The translations under genes and the position numbers were made by a program. A DNA stretch of 64,000 bases from Bacteroidota bacterium (lineage in GTDB: Bacteria; Bacteroidota; Bacteroidia; Cytophagales; Cyclobacteriaceae), in the NCBI GenBank assembly GCA_013285945.1, contig JABDGP010000007.1, positions 1-64,000 of the forward strand. The letters run 5' to 3'. Position 1 is the stretch's first letter, and every line of letters begins with the position of its first letter. The notes beneath the pieces were generated by a model. It made no database searches, was not told the origin of the DNA, and saw only the letters and a program-made list of their open reading frames with translations. Of this stretch, positions 45,933-57,600 are shown piece after piece.

Positions 45933-46591
45933 AAGCAATCGGGCAACTTATATTAAAAGAATTCAAACTAGAACTGAGGCGCAAGGCTGTAGTTTCGGGA
46001 CTGGCTCTCTATTTATTCAGCACGATTTTTATCAGCTACCTTGCATTTGCTCTTCGTCAAAACCTAATAACTCCGTTAGTGTGGAGTGCGCTTTTTTGGA
46101 TCACCATCTTATTCACCGCTATTAATACGATTGCCAAAAGCTTTATAGGCGAAAAACGTGGTCTCGATATTTATTTCTACTCTATCGCAAGTCCGGTAGA
46201 GGTTTTGCTCTCAAAAATCATATACAATTTCCTGCTATGCCTTTTGCTTTCGCTGACAGGATATTTGTTGTTTGTTCTTTTTCTAAATGACCCGATTCAG
46301 GATAAATTGACTTTTGTAGTTACGCTCATTTTGGCTTCCGGCGGCTTTGCATCTTCGCTCACACTGCTCTCAGGCATTGCCTCAAAAGCCAGTAACAGCA
46401 ACATCCTTATGGCGGTACTGAGTTTCCCAGTCATAATTTCAATTCTTCTAATCGTCATAAGGATCACCAAAAATTGTATGGACGGATTGGACCCAAGTGT
46501 GAGTTACGACAGGCTCCTCTCATTGCTGGCCATCAATGCTTTGGTTGCCGCTATCTCCTACTTACTATTTCCATTTACCTGGAAAAGTTAA
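45929..46591 (+). CDS. ccmB: Haem exporter subunit CcmB
   Basis: Membrane subunit of the CcmAB transporter needed in cytochrome c maturation system I, releasing haem-loaded CcmE. The 220-residue protein has six hydrophobic helices; the start LILKEFKLELRRKAVVSGLALYLFSTIF is typical of CcmB. Start is TTG at 45929, overlapping the Wzz stop. The ATPase gene ccmA is not in the window, so it must be elsewhere. Confidence 0.9.
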   Translation: MKAIGQLILKEFKLELRRKAVVSGLALYLFSTIFISYLAFALRQNLITPLVWSALFWITILFTAINTIAKSFIGEKRGLDIYFYSIASPVEVLLSKIIYNFLLCLLLSLTGYLLFVLFLNDPIQDKLTFVVTLILASGGFASSLTLLSGIASKASNSNILMAVLSFPVIISILLIVIRITKNCMDGLDPSVSYDRLLSLLAINALVAAISYLLFPFTWKS

Positions 46592-46631
46592 CGGACTTTA
46601 AAATAGTAGAGGACTTCTGATGTTTATGGAA

Positions 46632-46639
46632 TAAATTTG
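46632..46639 (+). promoter_or_regulatory. Candidate -7 element for ccmC
   Basis: TAAATTTG matches TAnnTTTG, 20 bases before the ccmC ATG in a 68-base gap. No clear -33 element is visible, so this is tentative. Confidence 0.33.
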
Positions 46640-46659
46640 ACCATTATTTCAATGCTCTG

Positions 46660-47337
46660 ATGAAATCCAATTGGTGGAAAATACTAAGTATAATTTTGCT
46701 GGTCTACTCGATCATTGGCGGGCTGCTCTTTGCAGTGCCTCGCCTGAATATCGTGAATGAAACAATACGAGCGCTCTATTTTCATGTGCCGATGTGGTTT
46801 GGCATGGTAGTTCTTTTCCTCGCCTCAACTATTTATGCAATAAAATATTTGAGGAATCCAAACTTTCAAAACGATACCTACTCTGTAGAGTTTGCCAATG
46901 TAGGTCTGGTGTTTGGGCTGCTTGGCATTTTTACAGGGATGATTTGGGCTAACTACACATGGGGCTCGCCCTGGCATGGTGACCCAAAACAAAATGGTGC
47001 AGCCATAGCGCTGCTCGTTTACCTTGCTTATTTTATTTTGCGAGGATCAGTAAACAATGAAGAGCAGCGTGCCCGATTGAGTGCTGTCTACAATATTTTT
47101 GCATTTGTTGCGATGGTACCGTTAATCTTTATAATCCCACGTATGACGAGCAGCATGCACCCCGGCAGCGGTGGGAATCCTGGATTTAATATGTATGATC
47201 TGGACAGTAAGATGCGGATGGTCTTTTATCCTGCCGTAATCGGTTGGATTTTATTGGGAGTTTGGATTGCGTCATTACGTATTCGGATGAGAATAGCAGA
47301 GGAAAAAATTATAGAATCAGAAAATGAAAACGCATAA
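46660..47337 (+). CDS. ccmC: Haem lyase/handling protein CcmC
   Basis: Delivers haem to CcmE at the periplasmic face. The 225-residue protein has six helices, candidate external haem ligands H42 (in FHVPMW) and H167 (in SSMHPGS), and a WWD-type segment at 101-112 that reads WGSPWHGDPKQN. This segment departs from the canonical WG-WW-WD form but matches the DPKQNGAA variant I associate with Bacteroidota. Its 3' end overlaps ccmD by 14 bases. Confidence 0.9.
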   Translation: MKSNWWKILSIILLVYSIIGGLLFAVPRLNIVNETIRALYFHVPMWFGMVVLFLASTIYAIKYLRNPNFQNDTYSVEFANVGLVFGLLGIFTGMIWANYTWGSPWHGDPKQNGAAIALLVYLAYFILRGSVNNEEQRARLSAVYNIFAFVAMVPLIFIIPRMTSSMHPGSGGNPGFNMYDLDSKMRMVFYPAVIGWILLGVWIASLRIRMRIAEEKIIESENENA

Positions 47338-47539
47338 TAAATACCTACTGTTGGGTTTATTCCTATTAATAAATTCAGCTTTGGCTGCACAAGATGCAGA
47401 AATGGCCGACACGCTGCGATCTGAAGGGAAGATCTTTGTAGTGGTAGCTATCATTCTGGTGATTTTTCTTGGACTCATTGCATTATTAATATATACCGAT
47501 CGCAAAGTTTCCAGGCTTGAGAAGAGACTTCCGAAATAG
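47324..47539 (+). CDS. ccmD: CcmD-family small membrane protein
   Basis: The 71-residue product has a hydrophobic N-terminus ending in LAAQ (a possible signal peptide), one membrane helix (about 41-60, VVAIILVIFLGLIALLIY) and a basic tail (DRKVSRLEKRLPK). It fits the Bacteroidota CcmD pattern, a helper that keeps CcmC and CcmE together. Position between ccmC and ccmE is as expected. Confidence 0.82.
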   Translation: MKTHNKYLLLGLFLLINSALAAQDAEMADTLRSEGKIFVVVAIILVIFLGLIALLIYTDRKVSRLEKRLPK

Positions 47540-47589
47540 CTACTCGGTATCATAGCAATTATCGGGTATGCCAAATAACTAATAACGAT

Positions 47590-47597
47590 TACCTTTG
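47590..47597 (+). promoter_or_regulatory. Candidate -7 element for ccmE
   Basis: TACCTTTG matches TAnnTTTG, but it lies only 14 bases before the ccmE ATG, which would leave a very short leader. Tentative. Confidence 0.25.
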
Positions 47598-47611
47598 CAG
47601 GTCTGTCAAAT

Positions 47612-48019
47612 ATGAAACGTTCACACATCATTGCAATCATCATCGTAGCTGCTGCCATTGGCATTATTATTACCACGGCTGGTGATGCCAGCACCTATGT
47701 AAATTTTGATCAGGCACAACAAATGTCTGACGCAGGTAATTCCACCCCTATTCATGTAGTGGGTAGTTTGAAAAAAGACCAGAGTGGCCACATCATCGGG
47801 CTGGAGAACAGCGTTGACAAACTCTCATTTTCGTTTGTATTAGTAGACGATAATCATCAAGAACAAAAAGTTTTTTACAATGAACCAATGCCTCCGGATT
47901 TCCTACGAAGCGAAAAGGTAGTTGTCGTCGGTGGCTATCAAAACAGTCAATTCGTTGCTAAGAAAATTTTGCTTAAGTGCCCAAGCAAGTATCAGGAACA
48001 AAAGCTTGTTACCCGTTAA
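47612..48019 (+). CDS. ccmE: Haem chaperone CcmE, CxxxY variant
   Basis: A 135-residue protein with an N-terminal membrane anchor (residues 5-21) and an OB-fold beta-barrel. In canonical CcmE a His in an HxxxY motif binds haem covalently. Here the corresponding segment reads LLKCPSKYQ, with C123 and Y127, so it is the CxxxY type known from some sulfate reducers and archaea. The flanking VVVVGGYQNSQFVAKKILLKC is the usual end of the barrel, so the alignment is clear. It receives haem from CcmC and passes it to CcmF. Confidence 0.9.
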   Translation: MKRSHIIAIIIVAAAIGIIITTAGDASTYVNFDQAQQMSDAGNSTPIHVVGSLKKDQSGHIIGLENSVDKLSFSFVLVDDNHQEQKVFYNEPMPPDFLRSEKVVVVGGYQNSQFVAKKILLKCPSKYQEQKLVTR

Positions 48020-48028
48020 TAGCTAAGC

Positions 48029-48064
48029 GTTAATCGGAGATGCTATTGACCAATAACGATTAAC
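48029..48064. repeat. Inverted repeat upstream of ccmF
   Basis: GTTAATCG at 48029-48036 is the exact reverse complement of CGATTAAC at 48057-48064, with a 20-base loop. It lies in the 54-base gap between ccmE and ccmF. There is no T-run, so a terminator is unlikely; it may be a protein site or an mRNA hairpin. Confidence 0.45.
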
Positions 48065-48073
48065 CATTCACCC

Positions 48074-50590
48074 ATGCATTTTCTCATCGGCAATCTTGGC
48101 CACCTGTTCGTTATAGCTTCGTTTGTTGCGTCTTTGGTTTGTGCTTTCGCTTACTGGAAAAGTTTCTATTCCGCTAATAACCTTGAAAAAGGTAAATGGG
48201 TGAACAACGCGCGATTTGCATTCTATTTTCACTCTATCTCCGTACTTGGAATAATTGCCAGCTTGTTTGTGATCATTTATAGACACTACTTCGAATATCA
48301 CTACGCCTATAGTCACTCGTCGTTGCATTTGCCAGGCCAGTATATGATCTCCTGTTTTTGGGAAGGTCAGGAAGGAAGCTTTTTGCTATGGATGTTTTGG
48401 CAAGCTGTACTCGGTGTGATCCTGATTCGCACACAACGTGCGTGGGAAGCGCCCGTAATGATTGTGTTTGCACTGGTGCAGGCATTTCTTGCTTCCATGA
48501 TATTGGGAGTTGTCATTCCTGCGATCAATATTAAAATCGGAAGCTCACCTTTCATTTTGTTGCGTGATGCAATGAGTGATCCGATATTCAAAATCGACCC
48601 CAACTTTATTCCCAAAGACGGCCACGGATTAAATGCGCTTCTTCAAAATTATTGGATGGTCATCCACCCGCCTACACTTTTTCTTGGCTTTGCGCTTACA
48701 CTTCCACCATTTGCATTTTGCATTGCGGGGCTTTGGCAAAAAAAATATTCCGAGTGGATCAAACCCGCTCTGCCATGGGCGCTTTTGGGTGGCGCTGTTC
48801 TTGGCCTCGGCATTTTAATGGGCGGTTACTGGGCCTACGAAACACTTAGCTTTGGCGGCTACTGGAACTGGGACCCTGTAGAGAATGCGGTCTATGTGCC
48901 TTGGCTGATACTCATCGCGTCAATCCATGTGATGATGACGTATAAAAACAGCAACACTGCGCTTAAGACTTCAATCATTCTGGCAATTTCAGTTTTCATC
49001 TTGATTTTGTACTCAACGTTCCTCACCCGAAGCGGTATTTTGGGCGACACTTCCGTACATTCATTTACCGATCTTGGACTTTCGGGGCAGCTGCTTCTTT
49101 ACCTTTTATTCTTTACTGTTGCCGCCATTATTCTTTGTATCAGCCGATGGAAAGAAATTCCGTCATCTGAAAAAGAAGTCTCCGTTTACTCTCGTGAGTT
49201 CTGGGTTTTTTTGGGAGCCACCGCACTCTGTCTTATGGGTTTTCAAGTGCTAATGCCTACGTCCATCCCTGTTTATAATAAAATTATTGAGCTCTTTGGA
49301 GGGCATTCGAATTTAGCACCTCCGGCCAACCAGATCGAATTTTATTCAAAGTTTCAATTATGGTTTGGTGTTGCCGTGGCGTTGATATCCGGTACAGGCC
49401 AATTTTTCTGGTGGAAGAAAATGGATAAAGGGAAACTGAAAAAGGAGTTGCTTACACCAGTACTTTTCTCTCTCGTCATCTTTGCTATAATTATTTCCGT
49501 CGCCAAAGTTTACAGTCCCGTTTACCTCGTGCTTACACTGGCTGGTGTTTATCTAATTGTATCAAATGTTAAAGTACTTTTATCGGTAACGAAAGTAAAT
49601 CCAAATCTTTCGGGAGGAGCCGTGGCTCATATTGGCGTTGGACTTGTGCTAATCGGAATTCTTTTTTCTGCCGGCTACTCTAACGTGGTTTCACTGAATA
49701 ACAGTGGAATGATCGTTAACAAAGAGATGGGCACAGACTTCAACCGCGACAATCTTTTGTTGTTTATCAATGAAGCAAAATCGATGGCGGGATATGACAT
49801 CGAGTATCGCAGTGAAAATTTAGAGCTGAGAAATAAAAGAGGTTATGTCAGAAAAAATGATATCGACCCTACCTCTGATCCTTATCGTGTTGTGGCAATC
49901 AAAGACATCGTTTACAAAGGCGAGAAACTTTACAGCGCCCGCGATACTTTTGAAATTTATCCGGAGAACACGTTTTACGAAATCGAAATGCGCAAGAACG
50001 GAAAGTTAGCTGCCACGCTTTACCCACGCATTCAAATCAATCCGGCCATGGGTGGATTTCTTGCCTCACCCGATATTAAAAAGAATTTTGATCGTGATAT
50101 TTATGCTCACGTATCTGCTATGATGAGTCGAGAGGAAGAACCCAACTGGAGTAAGACTGAAGAAGTGAAAGTAAAAATTGGTCAACAGTTTTTCATCAAT
50201 GATTATGTGGCCATACTTGAAGAGATCAAACGGATTGATCAGCTGGGAGGAGTTACCTTAAATGCAGAAGATGTAGCTGTGAAGGCTAAAATAAAAATTG
50301 AAGGAGAACATGAGTCGTTTTACGCAGAGCCTGTATTTCTGATCCGTAACAAAAATGAAGTCGGCCGTATCCCCGCAGAAATCAACGACCTTGGCATTCG
50401 CATCGCTTTGCTCAACATTCATCCGCAAACCAATGAGTTTTCCCTTGGTACCAACGCCCGCCAAAAAGACTGGGTGGTAATCAAAGCATTGGAAAAACCT
50501 TTTATCAATGTACTTTGGCTAGGCACATGCGTGCTTATGGTAGGCTTTGGCATGGCCATGGTACGAAGGTTTAAGGAATTTAAAAGTTGA
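48074..50590 (+). CDS. ccmF: Cytochrome c haem lyase CcmF
   Basis: Attaches haem to apocytochromes c. The 838-residue protein has about 14 membrane helices, a WWD segment GGYWNWDPVENAVYVPW (about 258-274), and conserved His in SSLHLPGQ, NYWMVIHPPTLF, SVHSFTDLG and AHIGVG. A large periplasmic part follows (about 555-810), then a last helix. Total length is larger than in many proteobacteria, in line with Bacteroidota forms. No ccmG or ccmH gene follows in the window. Confidence 0.95.
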   Translation: MHFLIGNLGHLFVIASFVASLVCAFAYWKSFYSANNLEKGKWVNNARFAFYFHSISVLGIIASLFVIIYRHYFEYHYAYSHSSLHLPGQYMISCFWEGQEGSFLLWMFWQAVLGVILIRTQRAWEAPVMIVFALVQAFLASMILGVVIPAINIKIGSSPFILLRDAMSDPIFKIDPNFIPKDGHGLNALLQNYWMVIHPPTLFLGFALTLPPFAFCIAGLWQKKYSEWIKPALPWALLGGAVLGLGILMGGYWAYETLSFGGYWNWDPVENAVYVPWLILIASIHVMMTYKNSNTALKTSIILAISVFILILYSTFLTRSGILGDTSVHSFTDLGLSGQLLLYLLFFTVAAIILCISRWKEIPSSEKEVSVYSREFWVFLGATALCLMGFQVLMPTSIPVYNKIIELFGGHSNLAPPANQIEFYSKFQLWFGVAVALISGTGQFFWWKKMDKGKLKKELLTPVLFSLVIFAIIISVAKVYSPVYLVLTLAGVYLIVSNVKVLLSVTKVNPNLSGGAVAHIGVGLVLIGILFSAGYSNVVSLNNSGMIVNKEMGTDFNRDNLLLFINEAKSMAGYDIEYRSENLELRNKRGYVRKNDIDPTSDPYRVVAIKDIVYKGEKLYSARDTFEIYPENTFYEIEMRKNGKLAATLYPRIQINPAMGGFLASPDIKKNFDRDIYAHVSAMMSREEEPNWSKTEEVKVKIGQQFFINDYVAILEEIKRIDQLGGVTLNAEDVAVKAKIKIEGEHESFYAEPVFLIRNKNEVGRIPAEINDLGIRIALLNIHPQTNEFSLGTNARQKDWVVIKALEKPFINVLWLGTCVLMVGFGMAMVRRFKEFKS

Positions 50591-50665
50591 TATCGATTTA
50601 ATCCTGACTATCAAGTCTATTAAATTCGCTATCAGTTTATTACCATTCTTTAAAATTCTGAGACA

Positions 50666-51502
50666 ATGCAAAAAGCGAAATCGATTCTAATCACAGGCGC
50701 GTCTTCGGGTATCGGCAATGGCACGGCTAAAGAGTTTATCAGGCGAGGTTACAAGGTCTTCGGCAGCGTACGCAAAGACGAGGATGCCAAACGTCTGAAA
50801 AATGAACTGGGTGAGAACTTCTTTCCATTGATATTCGATGTTACCGACCAAGCCGCTGTAGATCGTGCCGTGACAGAGGTGCAAAAGCTCTTGAACGGAC
50901 AAGGCCTTGGTGGCTTGATTAACAACTCGGGCATTTCAATAAGTGGCCCGATCGAACACCTTCCCATAGAAAAAATAGCTCAAAATTTTGAAGTGAACGT
51001 TTTCGGGCTCATCCGTGCTACAAAAGCTTTTCTTCCATTGCTTGGCACGCAAAAGAATCATCCTTCAGCACCTGGCAGAATCCTTAATATCAGCTCCGTG
51101 GCTGGCAAGATGGCCCCTCCTTTTATGGCACCTTATGTAGGAAGCAAACATGCTGTGGAAGGAATTTCCCACACTTTGCGCCGGGAGTTGATGCGTTATG
51201 GTATTGAGGTAATCATCATCGGCCCTGGTGCAGTTCAAACTCCTATTTGGGATAAAGGCTCAGTAGATGAGTACAAAGACACTGCCTACATTGGCTCGAT
51301 GGCAAAATTTTTTGGCAAGTTTGTAAGCGAAGGTAAAAAGGGATTGCCACTGGAAGAATTCTCGAAACAGGTTGTAGATATTTTTGAAACTCAAAAACCT
51401 AAAACAAGGTATGCTCTCGTGCAAAACAAATTTCAGAACTGGACATTGCCCCGTTTATTGCCCGACCGCGCCGTTGATAATTTTTTCAAAAAACTGATGT
51501 AG
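50666..51502 (+). CDS. Short-chain dehydrogenase/reductase
   Basis: Classical SDR of 278 residues: TGASSGIGNGTAKEF (cofactor site), NNSGIS, the active-site Ser in NISSVAG and the catalytic Y-x3-K in APYVGSKHAVEG. Residue R in GSVRKDED suggests NADP use. The substrate is not known. It lies 75 bases after ccmF and may be read from the same transcript. Confidence 0.88.
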   Translation: MQKAKSILITGASSGIGNGTAKEFIRRGYKVFGSVRKDEDAKRLKNELGENFFPLIFDVTDQAAVDRAVTEVQKLLNGQGLGGLINNSGISISGPIEHLPIEKIAQNFEVNVFGLIRATKAFLPLLGTQKNHPSAPGRILNISSVAGKMAPPFMAPYVGSKHAVEGISHTLRRELMRYGIEVIIIGPGAVQTPIWDKGSVDEYKDTAYIGSMAKFFGKFVSEGKKGLPLEEFSKQVVDIFETQKPKTRYALVQNKFQNWTLPRLLPDRAVDNFFKKLM

Positions 51503-51551
51503 TTTTAATAGCAACATTTGTCTCAATTAACCTATTTAATCACTCTGATCT

Positions 51552-51998
51552 ATGTCACGAACTAAAAAAATTCTGATAGCTCTATTGGTCGTCCTGATTG
51601 TCATTCAATTCATCCGGCCTACGCGCAATATTTCTAATCTGGATGGCCCAAATGAAATTTCAAAGAAGTATACCGTACCCACCGAAGTGCAATCCATCTT
51701 AAAACAATCGTGCTACGACTGTCATAGCAACAACACCAATTATCCATGGTACGCCAATGTGCAGCCCGTTGGCTGGTGGATTCAATACACACATATCAAT
51801 GATGGCAAAAAGCACTTGAATTTTTCAGAATATGCCGGCTACCCTGAGAAGAGAGCCAAGCGTAAATTTGAAGAGATTGTAGACGAAGTGAAAGAAGGAG
51901 GAATGCCTTTGGGAACGTATACATTCATGCATCATGAGGCAGTACTTACACCCGAGCAATCCAAAGCTTTAACCGATTGGGCGGAAAGCCTGAAGTGA
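51552..51998 (+). CDS. Haem-binding domain (Haem_bd) cytochrome-like protein
   Basis: A 148-residue protein with an N-terminal membrane anchor (7-20) and one CxxCH site, C54-Y-D-C57-H58. The following NNTNYPWYANVQPVGWWIQYHI-type region is typical of the Bacteroidota haem_bd family. Being a c-type haem protein it should itself be a client of the ccm genes just upstream. M106 or M126 may act as second ligand; this is not decidable here. Confidence 0.88.
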   Translation: MSRTKKILIALLVVLIVIQFIRPTRNISNLDGPNEISKKYTVPTEVQSILKQSCYDCHSNNTNYPWYANVQPVGWWIQYTHINDGKKHLNFSEYAGYPEKRAKRKFEEIVDEVKEGGMPLGTYTFMHHEAVLTPEQSKALTDWAESLK

Positions 51999-52030
51999 CC
52001 CCGGAAAGGCAGGAAATGCCAACCGAACCT

Positions 52031-52771
52031 TTAGACTAAGCCCTTTGAATACTTCACCTCCGCCAAAAACAAACCTTCAGCCGGTACATTCATGCCGGCT
52101 TTTTTTCTATCCTTTCCTTTAATGATTTCCTGGAAGTCTTTCAACGAAATCTTTTCGGTACCCACATCAAGCAGGGTGCCTACAATGGCGCGCACCATAC
52201 CACGCAAAAAACGGTTGGCCGTGATTTCAAAGACCAACAGATTCTTTTTCTTTGTCCACCGCGCTTTTTTTATTGTGCACACAAAATGGTTCACGTCCGT
52301 CTTTACCTTGCTAAAACTTGTAAAGTCATGCTCGCCAATTAATAATCCCGCTGCCTGATCCATGGCTTTCACGTTAAGTGGCTTAAAGAAATAATACGAA
52401 TACCCCATAAGTAAAGGGTCTTTTACAGTGGTGACGCAGTATCTGTAGGAGCGCTGGCGGGCATCGTAACGCGCATGAGCGTCATCCCTGACTTTGACTA
52501 TTGAGCGGATGGCAATATCCCTGGGAAGGAATGAATTAAGTCGGTGCAATAAATCATCAGTATCTAGCTCGTTTTTAAAATCAGCATGAAAAAACTGCTG
52601 CTCACAGTGCACGCCAGCATCGGTACGACCACTGCCGACGATAGCTATTTTCTCGCGCATCAGTTTAGTGAGTGCATCTTCCACAACTTGTTGTACGCCA
52701 ACAGCATTGGCCTGATTCTGCCAGCCGCTGTAACGTGAACCGTTGTAGCTGATCTCAAAGAAATACCTCAT
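52031..52771 (-). CDS. truA: tRNA pseudouridine synthase A
   Basis: Forms pseudouridine at positions 38-40 in the anticodon arm of tRNAs. The 246 residues start with YFFEISYNGSRYSGWQNQ and carry the catalytic D51 in GSGRTDAGVH. The FTSFSK, FLRGMVRAIVGTLLDVG and MNVPAEGLFL segments are all typical. Convergent with the haem-binding gene, divergent from guaB. Confidence 0.96.
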   Translation of the reverse strand: MRYFFEISYNGSRYSGWQNQANAVGVQQVVEDALTKLMREKIAIVGSGRTDAGVHCEQQFFHADFKNELDTDDLLHRLNSFLPRDIAIRSIVKVRDDAHARYDARQRSYRYCVTTVKDPLLMGYSYYFFKPLNVKAMDQAAGLLIGEHDFTSFSKVKTDVNHFVCTIKKARWTKKKNLLVFEITANRFLRGMVRAIVGTLLDVGTEKISLKDFQEIIKGKDRKKAGMNVPAEGLFLAEVKYSKGLV

Positions 52772-52884
52772 GACAAAAGCATTAACAGACTCATAAAACG
52801 GGGATAGAAATTCGTTTCAAAACTTACATTATTACCTGATTAATCAAATTAACAAATTAATGAATTAGCATATCCACTAATTAG

Positions 52885-54399
<1,515 letters not shown>

Positions 54400-54405
54400 A
54401 ATTTC

Positions 54406-54440
54406 AAAGTTTCCCAGACAGAGACTTTCTTTCCTGTTTT
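54406..54440 (+). terminator. Terminator after guaB
   Basis: AAAGTTTC (54406-54413) pairs with GAGACTTT (54421-54428) with a 7-base loop, followed by CTTTCCTGTTTT. It starts seven bases after the guaB stop. Confidence 0.55.
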
Positions 54441-54486
54441 GGTACATGGATTGGGTCTAGTGATAATTTCCGGCTTTATTTTAAGC

Positions 54487-54514
54487 TTGGACTGGAATTA
54501 GCTTGTTACCTTTG
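54487..54514 (+). promoter_or_regulatory. Candidate promoter for the giant secreted protein
   Basis: TTG at 54487-54489 and TACCTTTG at 54507-54514, 17 bases apart, resemble the Bacteroidota -33/-7 pair. The ATG is at 54653, which implies a leader of about 130 bases. I see no riboswitch in that leader. Confidence 0.45.
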
Positions 54515-54652
54515 GATAAATCTGTTATTCAGTATAATAAGTGAATTGTGCTGTTTAATAAGTATTGTTAATCCTATTAAGGTAGTTGCAACTCTTAACT
54601 TAAGGAACTGAATTACTGTCAGTTATTCGGTTAAGTCTGCTGATAATCTAAA

Positions 54653-57600
54653 ATGACCATGAAAATGCTTTACCCCGTGCCGACGACTTCAACGAAAATT
54701 AGCTCAAATACTAAATTTGAGACGCGAAATGGAGTCCCCAAAACAACATTGTCCATTGGTAAGACTTTGCTGTTAAGCTTTGTCTTTCTGCTCGCTTTTG
54801 GTGCGGTTTCAGCACAGACATACTATAACAGAACTAGTCAGAATAATGTTAACTGGTCTACAACAACCGCATGGTCCACAACAAGTCATGCCGGAGGAAG
54901 TTGTGGATGTACTCCCACAGCAGGCTCTACTGTAAACATAGGCGGAGGAAAAACTGTAACATTAAATAACCTTTTGGTTAGCGTAGCTACTGTAAATGTA
55001 GGAGACGATGCTTCTGCCAGTTCTCTAATAATTGGTAATGGAACTGCCACGGCCTCATCATTGACAATAACGGGAAATCTAACCATAACCGGCTCGGCAG
55101 TTGCAGGGTCAACTGTGCAGGTGGGCGGCACTGCGGCTGGAACAACTAATACCCTTTCTGCCTCCAGTATTTCAACTGATGCATTAAGTACTTTTGATCT
55201 TGGAAACACCGGAAACAGCAATTCGGTGGTAACTATTTCTAATACGTTGACCAATGCGGGGACTTTTCAGACCGTTGGCGATGGTGGCGGGACTTTCACA
55301 ATCGCTTTTGATGGAAACATTACCAATAATGGCACTTTGAATTTGGCAAACGCCACCGAAGGATCAACCGCTTCATTTATTGGCTCAGGCCAAACTATCA
55401 GTGGAACTGGCACAAACACATTCTACAATTTTACGATGGGCACCACGGGGTCCAACAATGTGAATGTCAATAGCAGTATCACGATCAATAATACTTTGAC
55501 TTTTTCAGCCACCGGATTACTGGTTGTCAACTCTTCTTCGAATGTCACTCTAGGCAGTAATGCACCTGCCATATCCGGAGCTAGCTCTACAAAATACATT
55601 CAACTGGACGGTACACAAGGAAGCAATAGCCAGTTGATACGCAACAACGCAGGAACAACGGCAGGTTGGCAATACAAATTTGAAATAGGTACGAGCACCG
55701 GAGGTTATACACCTTTGGATATGTCAGCTTCAACTGTCTCCACTGCTCCAACCAATGGCAGTTCGCTTGCAGTAAAAGCAATTTACACCGCTAGTGTGAC
55801 TGGCCACTTGCGCAGAAGTTTTAGGATGGTAGTAACCGGAAACTCAAACGCCACCACATTTACTGGGGCGAATTTCTACTATGCTTCACCCACGACCCCC
55901 GATATTTCGACAAGTGATGTATTAGCAAATTACAATACGATCTGGTTTCTGAATATCAATACCGGTACATGGGCCGCGGTGCCGGGAACCGCACCGGGTG
56001 CTTCTGGGTTTTTCTCCGGCTCAACTACAGGGCAAATGCTAAGCACCGGTTCTTATTATTTTACTATCGGAGCAGCTACATCATACCAAACCTGGTATTC
56101 TTATTCGACGGGAAATTTTTCGGACTATAGCAACTGGACACAAGATCCGTCAGGTACTACGTTTGTTAACCCTTTTTCAACACCACCCTCCGATGGCGAT
56201 GTTGCCATCATTCTTAATGGGTTTACAATTACTGCGGATGTCAACAATATTAATCTCTACGCTGCTACCATAAATAGTGGCGCTACGCTAGATATGATGG
56301 CAACCACAGGCAATTCCTTAGGTACTGTATCAGGTTCAGGCTTGTTGAGAGTAAATGGCGTGGGTTTGCCTACCGGAACGTATGCTTCTTTTGTTTCTTC
56401 ATCTGGAGGCACAGTTGAGTATTATAATTCAGGAGGGAATCTTTCAACTACTCAGACTACCTACAATAACTTATCGCTCACCAATACAACCAACACTGCA
56501 ATCAGTTATGTAATGGCCAGCAATCTAACTGTAAACAGTGCCATGAAAATTACTCAGTCTTCAGGTACAGGAACTGTAGCGTGGCAGATTAATGACAATA
56601 CGAATACCAGCCGAACCCTGAGCATTGCAGGTGACCTTACGGTTTCATCTGGAGGTATAATCAAAGTAGGTACAGGAAACTCTACATCAACCACACCTCA
56701 TGCACTAACATTGTTTGGCAATTTTACAAATAGTGGGGTCGTACAATTTTTTGACTCAACGGGTACCGGCACACAGGATTATAACATTACCCAATACAAC
56801 AATGGTAGTATTTATGGTGCTGCTCTTCAGGGTAATGCCGTGAACGTCACTTTTAGTGGAGGAACAAACGCCACTGTTACTTGTAACAACCATACTGATT
56901 TCTACAGGTTTATCGTAAGCAAAGGAACTGGTCAGCAAACCATTCTTATCTTGAACTCGGCCAAATCAAATTATATGCGGTTGTATGGCCCTGCAGCTTT
57001 GGGAAGTTCAGGAGCGACGGCAGCTACTGAAAAATCTGACAACGCACTATCTATAGTGAATGGGACACTTGAGATTACCGGGACACTTACTATTCCCATC
57101 CTTGATCAGACCGGTGGCGCAGCGAATGATTATTTCGCAATTCCACAAACAGCCGCCCTTTGGATAAATGGCGCTGGAGTTAATGTAACTGTGGCCAGCA
57201 ACTCTGCTGGAAATGGTGATCAACGACTTATGCTCAATGGGCTTCTTCAAGTTACCAACGGCTCAATAAGCTTTGGTTATTCAAAAGGGCTTGGGTCAGG
57301 AGATGCCGGAACTGTAAATATCCAGGGTGGTACAATGAGTGTTTATCAAATCCGACCTCGTGCGGCAAGTGCGACACAAGCTTTCTCATATATTCAATCT
57401 GGTGGAACTGTCAATGTAGGAACCACCGGAACCAATGGTACACCATCTTTAAATGGTGTGGTTAATACCGGCTATGGGCGGATTTCTATTCCTGTGGCAA
57501 CCAGCTCATTCCAGATGTCAGGGGGTATTTTGAATATTGGTCAGCCCACGTCAAATTCCCCAGGCGGGATCGAAATCGCTTCCTCAACCAGTAACTACTC

